Notes under the pieces: generated by a model
What the model was told of the DNA's origin: nothing
The model's database searches: none
The model's input: only the letters and a program-made list of their open reading frames with translations
Part shown: positions 1 through 6,900 of the stretch, piece by piece
Position numbering within the stretch: position 1 is the stretch's first letter
Layout of the letters: the number at the start of each line of letters is the position of its first letter
NCBI GenBank assembly: GCA_017405115.1
Contig: JAFRBA010000077.1
Coordinates: 1-9,217, forward strand
Reading direction: 5' to 3'
Length of the DNA: 9,217 nucleotides
Source: Kiritimatiellia bacterium
GTDB lineage: Bacteria; Verrucomicrobiota; Kiritimatiellia; RFP12; UBA1067
Made by a program: the position numbers and the translations under genes

Positions 1-348
1 GAAGGGCCGCCTGAGCCTGCGCAGGTCTCGCATGAGCTCCCGCTTCATCCTGTCGCGCCCCGCGGGGTCGGCGAACTTCGAGACCCCGTCGCGCATTGCG
101 AGGCCAACGTCCACCATCGCGCAGGCGCAGAACACGAGGGGGTCGAACGTCGAGTCCGGGCAGGGGGCGGAGTTCCGCCACTTGAGCCAGTCCCTGCCCC
201 GGAACTCTCCGTCGGGACGCTTCCTCATCCGCGGGCGGTAGGTGTGCAAGTCTAGGTACCGCCCCGTCCAGGACTGCGCCTCGCTGTACGTCCAGCCCCT
301 GTGGCAGGCGTACCAGTACGCCGAGTGTCTGTATGCGTTTCGTGCCAT
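1..348 (-). CDS. Hypothetical protein, 3' end beyond the window (N-terminal 116 residues)
   Basis: An open frame with no stop runs from an ATG at 348 to the window edge, giving 116 residues and continuing leftwards. The start is MARNAYRHSAYWYAC. I do not recognise the family. The visible part is rich in Arg, Trp, Tyr and Cys, has no signal peptide or membrane segment, and ends in a strongly basic helix-like stretch (about residues 97-116, with repeated RDR, RRLRR-type clusters), so it looks cytoplasmic and possibly nucleic-acid binding; that is inference. Support for it being real comes from its promoter: a perfect extended -10 TGGTATAAT (365 to 357) ends 8 nt before the ATG, the same arrangement as at gmd and at the response regulator gene in this window. 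There is no Shine-Dalgarno sequence, as expected for a nearly leaderless message. It is transcribed divergently from gmd. Confidence 0.6.
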   Translation of the reverse strand, partial: MARNAYRHSAYWYACHRGWTYSEAQSWTGRYLDLHTYRPRMRKRPDGEFRGRDWLKWRNSAPCPDSTFDPLVFCACAMVDVGLAMRDGVSKFADPAGRDRMKRELMRDLRRLRRPF

Positions 349-365
349 CGACGCGTATTATACCA
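349..365 (-). promoter_or_regulatory. Extended -10 promoter for the left-edge gene
   Basis: Reading the minus strand from 365, TGGTATAATACGCG matches the extended -10 consensus TGnTATAAT exactly. The hexamer ends at 357 and the ATG begins at 348, so transcription would start about 2 nt before the ATG. No clear -35 hexamer is visible, which is usual for extended -10 promoters. The first 14 bases are identical to those in front of gmd at 689-702. Confidence 0.6.
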
Positions 366-688
366 TAAAATGAGATTTCAATGCGGAAAAATCGTAGGCG
401 GGGTTTTCAGTCGGCTTTTCTGGCCGTTTCATAGGGGAAGGGCGGGATAGATGAGCGAAGCGGGATTGATATAACGAAGCGAGACTGACATGAGAGGGGG
501 GCGGGGGTGTGGATGGGCGAAGCCGCCACTTCTGATCAGTCTATGGATGTAGTGTGACATTGCATCGCAAGTTTCCGCCGAATGCAGCTGGGGGAATGAA
601 AGAATCGAGGTCGGATTGCTTCGGTCTGCCTCACACTATTTGCCCCACATCCTTTTGCGGCATGCTTTCAAATAGTCAAACCTAAATT
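366..688. other. Divergent intergenic region, no gene seen
   Basis: This 323-bp stretch lies between two outward-facing promoters. I see no credible gene. An ATG at 490 opens only a 20-codon frame. It holds weak structure: an imperfect 19-bp tandem duplication near 455-492; a G-rich run at 493-515; an 8-bp inverted pair TAGTGTGA (550-557) and TCACACTA (631-638); a 6-bp inverted pair GACTGA (483-488) and TCAGTC (536-541) overlapping a TGATCA palindrome. None matches a known riboswitch or small RNA that I can recognise. It probably carries upstream control sites for both flanking promoters, or is decayed sequence. Confidence 0.5.
455..492. repeat. Imperfect 19-bp tandem repeat
   Basis: GCGAAGCGGGATTGATATA (455-473) is followed directly by ACGAAGCGAGACTGACATG (474-492); 14 of 19 positions agree and CGAAGCG is identical in both. 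A further GCGAAGC occurs at 517-523. Function unknown. It may be a remnant of a dispersed intergenic repeat. Confidence 0.4.
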
Positions 689-704
689 TGGTATAATACG
701 CGGC
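689..704 (+). promoter_or_regulatory. Extended -10 promoter of the gmd operon
   Basis: TGGTATAAT at 689-697 is a perfect extended -10 element. A weak -35 candidate TTCAAA (667-672) has a long 19-nt spacer. With the usual 6-7 nt from hexamer to start, transcription would begin at about 704-705, at the gmd ATG itself, so the message should be leaderless. No Shine-Dalgarno sequence precedes the ATG. The sequence TGGTATAATACGCG repeats the left-edge gene's promoter in inverted orientation. Confidence 0.65.
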
Positions 705-1704
<1,000 letters not shown>

Positions 1705-1712
<8 letters not shown>

Positions 1713-2652
1713 GACCGACAGAATCTACGTCGCCGGGCACCGCGGAATGGTAGGCTCGGCGTGCGTGCGCGCGCTGGACGGCGCCGGCTACGGCAACGTC
1801 GTTGTCCGCACCCATGCGGAGCTGGACCTCCTCGACCCCGCAGCCGTGAGGGCGTTCTACGCCGCGGAGCGGCCCGACGTGGCGATCATCGCAGCCGCTC
1901 GCGTGGGCGGCATAGGCGCGAACAGCGCGGCGAACTCGCGATTCCTCTACGAGAACGAGATGATTGCGATGAACACGATCTGGGCCGCGGCCGAGGCAGG
2001 GGTGAAGAGGCTGCTCTTCCTGGGGTCGACGTGCATCTACCCCCGCATGGCCCCGCAGCCGATACCCGAGTCGGCGCTCCTCACGGGCGAGCTGGAGAAG
2101 ACGAACGAAGGCTATGCGCTTGCGAAGATATCCGGCCTTAAGCTCTGCGAGTTCCTGCGGCGCGAGAGGGGGCTCGTCTACCATTCGCTGATGCCGACAA
2201 ACCTCTACGGGCCTGGCGACAACTACGACATCGAGCGCGGGCACGTACTGCCGACGATGATCCGCAAGTTCGAGACCGCGCGTGTCAACAACGAGCAGAC
2301 CGTGCATCTATGGGGAACCGGCTCCCCGCTCCGCGAGTTCCTGCACGTAGACGACCTGGCCTCGGCCTGCCTGTTCCTACTGGAGATGGACAATCCGCCG
2401 GACCTCGTCAACGTTGGCTCCGGGCGTGAGGTGACGATACGCCAGCTGGCCAGCATGGTGAAGGAGACGACGGGGTGCAAGGCGTTCATAGACTGGGACC
2501 GCACCAAGCCCGACGGCACGCCGCGCAAGCTGTGCGACACCAAGCTCGTGCGCTCCCTCGGGTGGGCGCCCAAGATAGACCTTGCGACGGGTCTTCGCCG
2601 CACGGTCGACGAATACCGGGCAGAGGTCGCCTCCGGCCGCATCCGCCTCTGA
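1705..2652 (+). CDS. fcl: GDP-L-fucose synthase (epimerase/reductase)
   Basis: Catalyses 3,5-epimerisation and NADPH-dependent reduction of the Gmd product to GDP-L-fucose, used by fucosyltransferases for surface polysaccharide or glycoprotein. The 315-residue protein has the Rossmann motif AGHRGMVGS (10-18), then the catalytic triad S108 (in LGSTCIYP), Y137 and K141 (in YALAK). The epimerase residues C110 and H180 are also present. Each lies one position after its E. coli counterpart. [10 protein letters not shown] (166-175) is a further family signature. The ATG at 1705 was chosen because it sits directly before the conserved strand. It overlaps the gmd stop by 8 bp and has GGGAAAGG about 10 nt upstream as a ribosome site; a TTG at 1678 would add nine non-conserved residues. 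Translational coupling to gmd is likely. All key residues are intact. Confidence 0.96.
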
Positions 2653-2658
2653 GCGGTC

Positions 2659-3207
2659 ATGCTTCATTCCGGCGACAACTTAGTCATGGGCGTTCCGGTG
2701 GCTGTGGAGCGCAAACGCATACGGCGCATAAACATCCGCATCGGGCGTGACGGGGTGGTGCGGCTTTCGATTCCGAAGTGGTGGGCGACGCTGAAGGAAG
2801 GCGAGGATTTCCTTCTCTCGAAGTGGAACTGGGTAGTGAAGGCGCGAGAGAAGGCCATGTCGCGTCCGGCGGCTCGCGCGCCATGCACGGAGGCGGAGGT
2901 CGCCGCCCTGCGCGTTCTGCTGTGCGAGCTCAACGCGCACTGGGCGGCGCGTCTGGGCGAGGCTGGCGTGACATGGAGGGTCAGACGCCTGAAGAGCATA
3001 TGGGGCTCGTGCCACTTCCGGCGGCGCGTCATCACGTACAACTCCGAGCTGGCCCGCGCGTCTCGTGCGCACGTCGAGTACGTGGTCGTGCACGAGCTCA
3101 CGCATCTCATTGTGCCGAACCACGGGCCGGAGTTCTACCGCCTAATGGAAGAGCGCCTCCCGGGATGGAAGGCGCTCCGTCGCGAACTCAACAAATCGGC
3201 GTCATGA
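2659..3207 (+). CDS. YgjP-like (DUF45) zinc metallopeptidase
   Basis: A 182-residue predicted cytoplasmic metalloprotease of the YgjP/SprT-like gluzincin group. Visible family marks are the N-terminal strand region rich in basic residues (RIRRINIRIGRDG, about 20-32), the WGSC motif (115-118), the zinc helix HELTH (H145, E146, H149), and the third-ligand region NHGPEFY with H155. Length and motif order fit the family. Substrate is unknown; family members have been discussed as proteases or maturation factors without a settled role. It begins 6 bp after fcl, so it is probably the third gene of that operon, but nothing links it functionally to fucose synthesis. The start is uncertain: ATG at 2659 gives 182 residues, ATG at 2686 gives 173, and neither has a clear Shine-Dalgarno. 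The 3' end overlaps the convergent secretin gene by 6 bp. Confidence 0.88.
   Translation: MLHSGDNLVMGVPVAVERKRIRRINIRIGRDGVVRLSIPKWWATLKEGEDFLLSKWNWVVKAREKAMSRPAARAPCTEAEVAALRVLLCELNAHWAARLGEAGVTWRVRRLKSIWGSCHFRRRVITYNSELARASRAHVEYVVVHELTHLIVPNHGPEFYRLMEERLPGWKALRRELNKSAS
3202..3207. other. Convergent operon ends sharing palindrome TCATGA
   Basis: The metallopeptidase stop TGA (3205-3207, plus) and the secretin stop TGA (3204 to 3202, minus) abut back to back in the palindrome TCATGA. Each gene's last sense codon (TCA, Ser) is the complement of the other's stop. There is no intergenic space and no visible hairpin-plus-T-run terminator, so the two messages must overlap at their 3' ends. Confidence 0.85.
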
Positions 3208-5190
3208 CGCCGGGGTTATCGTGACCGAGCCGGGAGCGTCGTCCTTGTTGCGGTCGTCGAGGTTGCGCAAGTCGAGCTTGAGCGCCTCGAGTGCGGAGCC
3301 TTCGTGGTCGCCGGGCTCTAACCTGCGTCCCTCGATGTACTCGCGGCCCATGATGGCGTTCTTCGGAAGGCCGATGTCCTTGGGCAGCTCGGCGGGGTTC
3401 GCGATGCCGATCGTAACGCAGACGATGATCTCCTTCTGCACCTTCTGGCGGCTCTTCCAGCCGAAGATCTTCGGGCCTATCCACGGAATCTTGCGGAGGT
3501 AGGGGATGCCGGAGTCGACGTCGGACTCCGTGGTGCGGGAGAGGCCGCCGATGACGGCCGTGGAGCCGTCCTTCATCGTGAAGTCGGTGGTGATGCGCTT
3601 CATGTTGATGATCGGGAAGAGTCCGACGGAGGTGTCGCTCTGCACCGAGTAGAAGCCGCTGCCGTCCTGCGACGCGTCGTAGTCGAGCTGGGAGATCGTG
3701 GGGACGATCTCGACCGAGATGAGGCCGTCGGGCGAGATGCGGGGCTTGACGGTGAGCGTGATGCCCCACTCGAAGAAGCAGGAGCCGGCGAACAGGCCCT
3801 TGTCCTTGTCGCCCTGGATCTGCTCGAGCTGGGCGGACATGTCGAGGTAGGAGCCGTAGTCGGAGTTGTTGCGCTGGGAGGTGAGCTTGACATTCGGGAA
3901 CTTGGTGGTCATGTCGACGTTGGCCTCCTTGCCGTTGGAGACGATGACCTTCGGGTTGGAGAATATCCTGCCCTCGCCGAAGCTCTCGAATGCACTGAGG
4001 GCGAGCTTGAAGTCCTCCGCCGAGAGCTGGCCCGAGAACCCGCTTGCATTGGCCCAGGCCATGCTGGCGGCGGAGCGCCCTGCGCCGGGGGCCTCGTTGA
4101 GCGCGTCCGGCAGGACGTAGTTCTGCGTCACGTAGTCCACGGCCGACTTGCCGGACGAGATGTCGGTGAACTTGGCCAGGCCCTCCTTGTCAGTTTCCTT
4201 GTACCATTCCTTCGGCGTGTACATGGTCTTTTCCTTCGTCGTCCCGTACTTTGCGACGCGGCCGTAGTTGTTCTCCCAGCCTGCCTGTAGGCCCTTGGCG
4301 GTCACACCCCAGCTCTCGAGCTGGTTCCACATGACGCCGAGCTTGTGCATGGCCTCGCTGGAGAGCTCGAGGAAGCGCGCCTCGATGTATATCTGGGCGA
4401 TTGCCTTGTCGACCGCCTTGATGATCGACTCGCAGTCGACGAGCGTCTTCTCGGTCGCGTTGACGACGACGACGTTTGCGCCGTCGAAGCTGGAGGCGAT
4501 CGGCACTATCACGTTGCCCTTCGCGTCCTTCTTGCCGTAGGACTTGTTGAAGAGGTCCGCAAGCTCGCTCGCCGACGCGTGGTTCAGGGTGAAGGATCGC
4601 GTGAGGACCGGCTCAAGCACCTTGTCCTCGCGGACGAAGTAGATGTCGCCGCGCTCCTCGAGGCGGTAGTTGCGGGAGTTGAGTATGGACTGCAGGCCGT
4701 CCAGCCAGTTGACGCGGTGCAGGTTCACGGACACGCGGCGCTGGAGGTTGGTCGAGTCGTCGGAGATGATGTTCGCGTCCGTCACCTTGCGGAACTGGCG
4801 CAGCACGTCTTCGAGCGTCGCGTTGTCGCAGGCGATGTCCACGAGCGTCACGTTGTTGCTGGAGGTCGTGGCGCTTATCGTCGGCGCCTTGGCCCGCGCC
4901 TCCGCGGAGTCGTCGGCCTCGTCGAGGTCGATCTCGTCGGTAGAGTCGCGCGAGGCGGCCGCGTTCGGGAGCGCGCTCTTCTCGCTCGAGGACGCCTTGG
5001 CGGGCGCCACGGGGGCCTCTGCAGGGGCTTCTGCGGGCTTCGTCTCGGCAGGGGCAGGGGCCGCTGCGGGCGTTTCGACGGTCGCCGCCGCCGTGTCTGA
5101 GGCTGCCGCGGCCTCCGCCGGGGCCGTGGTCTCTTCGCCGAAGGCGCAGAGGGACGCGATTATCGCAAGGGCGTGGACGGGTGCTTTCAT
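3202..5190 (-). CDS. pilQ: Outer-membrane secretin, PilQ/GspD-like
   Basis: Forms the multimeric outer-membrane channel of a type IV pilus or type II secretion-like machine. The 662 residues begin with a short signal peptide (about 1-18, a hydrophobic run ending CAFG). An Ala/Pro/Glu-rich linker follows (about 19-105), then an N0/STN-like domain (about 113-190) and one N1-type repeat (about 195-262). The secretin core runs from about 266, beginning QIYIEARFLELS, to 600. The core carries FSNPKVIVSNG (410-420), DGSTAVIGGL (541-550) and the diagnostic GIPYLRKIPWIGPKIFGW (561-578). A roughly 60-residue charged tail follows. A single N1 and no N2/N3 favour PilQ over GspD, but no AMIN domain is seen. 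The start ATG at 5190 has AAAGGAA 7 nt upstream and overlaps the previous gene in ATGA. It is last in the pilM-to-pilQ order. A non-standard insertion lies at about 300-395. Confidence 0.9.
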   Translation of the reverse strand: MKAPVHALAIIASLCAFGEETTAPAEAAAASDTAAATVETPAAAPAPAETKPAEAPAEAPVAPAKASSSEKSALPNAAASRDSTDEIDLDEADDSAEARAKAPTISATTSSNNVTLVDIACDNATLEDVLRQFRKVTDANIISDDSTNLQRRVSVNLHRVNWLDGLQSILNSRNYRLEERGDIYFVREDKVLEPVLTRSFTLNHASASELADLFNKSYGKKDAKGNVIVPIASSFDGANVVVVNATEKTLVDCESIIKAVDKAIAQIYIEARFLELSSEAMHKLGVMWNQLESWGVTAKGLQAGWENNYGRVAKYGTTKEKTMYTPKEWYKETDKEGLAKFTDISSGKSAVDYVTQNYVLPDALNEAPGAGRSAASMAWANASGFSGQLSAEDFKLALSAFESFGEGRIFSNPKVIVSNGKEANVDMTTKFPNVKLTSQRNNSDYGSYLDMSAQLEQIQGDKDKGLFAGSCFFEWGITLTVKPRISPDGLISVEIVPTISQLDYDASQDGSGFYSVQSDTSVGLFPIINMKRITTDFTMKDGSTAVIGGLSRTTESDVDSGIPYLRKIPWIGPKIFGWKSRQKVQKEIIVCVTIGIANPAELPKDIGLPKNAIMGREYIEGRRLEPGDHEGSALEALKLDLRNLDDRNKDDAPGSVTITPAS

Positions 5191-5645
5191 TTCTTGGTTC
5201 CTTTCGGGCTGCTGTTCTCAATGGGGCGTGCACGCACGCGTTCAAGTTTCAGTGTTCCGTTTTCGGTGAGGCCGGTCACGCGCCATGTGAAGCGGTGGCC
5301 GTTGTGGTTGACCGACACGAGGTCGTTGTCGACATAGTCTCGCCCGTTGATGAACACGGAGGACTTCGTCGATCCGTCGGGCTGCTTTGCGAGGGCGGTT
5401 CCGCCTATGCGCAGGGTCTTGCGAGCGGCGATCCAGTTGCGGGAAGTCGCGCGCTCCATGTCCTTCTGGCGCGACTCCTGCTGCGACTTCGCGGTCTGCA
5501 CCTCCTCCTTCGGTTCGGGCGGGGGCGGCGTCTTTTCCGCCACGCGGGCCTCGGCGGATATCTCCTCGCGCTCGCCCTCGTAGCCGATGGGCCAGAAGGG
5601 GTTCCGCAGGAGAAGGGCGGCTATCATGAGGAAGGATGCGTTCAT
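5187..5645 (-). CDS. PilP-like connector protein
   Basis: A 152-residue protein in the position of pilP, which in type IV pilus systems bridges the PilN/PilO inner-membrane complex and the secretin. It has a short hydrophobic N-terminus (FLMIAALLL, 5-13), immediately RNPFWPIGY (14-22), then a Glu/Pro/Lys-rich linker (about 23-65). The C-terminal part is beta-rich (about 78-140), where SSVFINGRDYVDNDLV and TLKLERV resemble the HR-type fold of PilP/GspC proteins. Unlike classical PilP it has no lipobox cysteine, in fact no cysteine at all. The hydrophobic stretch is short for a membrane helix, so its anchoring is unclear. The ATG at 5645 is preceded by GGGGGAGAAG and overlaps the PilO stop in ATGA; an upstream start at 5672 would add nine acidic residues before the hydrophobic segment and is unlikely. 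Assignment rests on position, the NPF motif and the C-terminal pattern. Confidence 0.72.
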   Translation of the reverse strand: MNASFLMIAALLLRNPFWPIGYEGEREEISAEARVAEKTPPPPEPKEEVQTAKSQQESRQKDMERATSRNWIAARKTLRIGGTALAKQPDGSTKSSVFINGRDYVDNDLVSVNHNGHRFTWRVTGLTENGTLKLERVRARPIENSSPKGTKK

Positions 5646-6238
5646 TTCGTCTTCTCCCCCCTCGCCGGCCATTCGAATACCATCTCGATCCTCTGCTGGT
5701 CGGGATCGGGGTTGGTCGTGATGTTCATAGACTGCAGTGTGACTAGCGGATGCTCCTTCTCGACGCGCATCAGGAACGATATGGCGCCCATGTAGCTGCC
5801 GCGCGCGGTGATGCGTATGGGCCTGCGCAAGTGGAGCTGCTTCGGCGCCGGCCGCGGCAGCGGAAGGGCCCTCGTCGTCGCCTCGGCGTAGTCGAGGTTA
5901 GAGAGCCCGGCGTCGAACGCGAGCGGCTCGAGTATCGACTTCGCGCGCATCGCGTAGGAGCCGAGGAGGGGCTCGAGCATCGCCTCCCTGAACGGCTTGA
6001 GGTCCGTCGCCAGCTTCTCGAGGCGGCTTTTGTTCTCCGGCGCGCCGCGCAGGTTAACGTTGACCATCTGAAGGCGGGACTCCTCCTCGTCGTGCTCCCT
6101 GCGGGCCTTCTTGAGCGCGTCTTCGGCCGGCTGCACGCCGAACATGTAGATTCCGACCGCCGCCGCGCCGAAGAGCAGCGTGACGACGAAGGACTTCTTC
6201 GCGTTCGGGGCCATGTTCTGGAATACAGAGGCGCTCAT
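5642..6238 (-). CDS. pilO: PilO-like inner-membrane assembly protein
   Basis: A 198-residue bitopic inner-membrane protein, expected to pair with the PilN-like protein and link it to the periplasmic connector. A short cytoplasmic N-terminus is followed by one membrane helix (about 17-35, FVVTLLFGAAAVGIYMFGV). Then come a charged coiled-coil segment (about 38-85) and a periplasmic ferredoxin-like domain (about 138-190) with PIRITARGSYMGAISFLMRVE and a final EMVFEWPA strand. That strand pattern and the G-Y-x-x-I-x-F-L segment are typical of PilO. The ATG at 6238 has a consensus AGGAGG 8 nt upstream and overlaps the preceding stop in ATGA. It occupies the place of Amuc_1100 in the Akkermansia cluster but, as I recall, is clearly shorter than that protein; shared function beyond the pilus-like complex should not be assumed. 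Confidence 0.82.
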   Translation of the reverse strand: MSASVFQNMAPNAKKSFVVTLLFGAAAVGIYMFGVQPAEDALKKARREHDEEESRLQMVNVNLRGAPENKSRLEKLATDLKPFREAMLEPLLGSYAMRAKSILEPLAFDAGLSNLDYAEATTRALPLPRPAPKQLHLRRPIRITARGSYMGAISFLMRVEKEHPLVTLQSMNITTNPDPDQQRIEMVFEWPARGEKTK

Positions 6239-6900
6239 TTCGCGAACCTCCTGTCTGTGGCGCGGCATTCGATCTCGAAGGCGAGCAGGCGCGGCGTGTC
6301 TTGGTTCTGCGCCGACTGCGCCTCCTGCTGGACGGACCGCACCACGGCGCGGCCCAGCCTGTTCGTGAACGCCGCGCCCTCTAGCGACTCCATGAAGGCC
6401 ACGATCGTCGTGTCGCGCACCGCGCGCCCGGCCAACACGAGGGAGACCGACTCCGTGTCGTTGGTGGGGCCGAGAAGCGGCGGCTTCTTCGGGTTCTTCG
6501 GGTCGTACAGCACCTGCGGCGGCGGCTCGGGTATCTCCAGCCGCACAAGCTGTATCTTGATGGGCAGCACCTCGGCGATCGACGCGAAGGTCGCGCCCCA
6601 GCTCCTGCAGCCGCCGCGGTACATCTCGAGCTGCTGGAGCTGCGCGGCCTCTTCGTTGGCGAGGTTCATATTCCCGACGATTGCGTCGTGAGCGTTCTTC
6701 TTGGACGTGAGCTCTTCGCGGATCGACGAGGTCTTCGTGTGCACGAGAAGCATCTGCGTCGTGAGCATGCCCCACCAGACCATCATTCCGATTACGGTCA
6801 AGATGGCGAGAATCGGCATCATGACGCGAAGCCGGATCGGCGAGGAGGACATCTTTTCTGCCTCCGAGAGCAGATTGAGGTGGAACGAGGAGTTTTTCAT
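6235..6900 (-). CDS. pilN: PilN-like inner-membrane assembly protein
   Basis: A 221-residue bitopic protein. The cytoplasmic N-terminus FHLNLLSE (6-13) resembles the INLLP peptide by which PilN docks on PilM. A membrane helix follows (about 26-52, rich in Met/Trp/Leu), then a coiled-coil region (about 55-93). The periplasmic domain has WGATFASIAEVLPIKIQLVRL (101-121) and SVSLVLAGRAVRDTTIVAFMESLEG (151-175), both closely following the PilN family pattern. A Pro/Lys-rich loop at about 124-142 is extra. The ATG at 6900 is preceded by GGAGGTGGAG and overlaps the PilM stop in ATGA. The frame stays open far upstream, but those residues are the antisense-like shadow of pilM and are not used. Known role in the family: with PilO it forms the inner-membrane alignment complex. 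Confidence 0.85.
   Translation of the reverse strand: MKNSSFHLNLLSEAEKMSSSPIRLRVMMPILAILTVIGMMVWWGMLTTQMLLVHTKTSSIREELTSKKNAHDAIVGNMNLANEEAAQLQQLEMYRGGCRSWGATFASIAEVLPIKIQLVRLEIPEPPPQVLYDPKNPKKPPLLGPTNDTESVSLVLAGRAVRDTTIVAFMESLEGAAFTNRLGRAVVRSVQQEAQSAQNQDTPRLLAFEIECRATDRRFAK

Noticed and set aside
32..241. Plus-strand 69-codon frame
   Set aside because: It is antisense to the longer minus-strand frame that has a good promoter, and shows no ribosome site or recognisable motif.
490..552. Twenty-codon frame in the intergenic region
   Set aside because: Too short, no ribosome site, and Gly-rich sequence from a G-run; no support as a real small protein.
550..638. TAGTGTGA/TCACACTA pair as ends of a small mobile element
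   Set aside because: Only 8 bp match, there is no flanking target duplication or internal gene, and chance occurrence is plausible.
3150..3300. Bidirectional terminator between the convergent operons
   Set aside because: Both frames are coding up to the shared TCATGA and no GC-rich hairpin followed by a T-run is present.
4345..5100. Plus-strand 251-codon frame opposite the secretin gene
   Set aside because: Arg/Val/Gly-rich composition typical of an antisense shadow in GC-rich DNA; the secretin frame is unambiguous.
3202..5190. Secretin as a lipoprotein, from C15 in the signal region
   Set aside because: The residue before C15 is Leu, so it does not satisfy the lipobox rule of Gly/Ala/Ser at -1.
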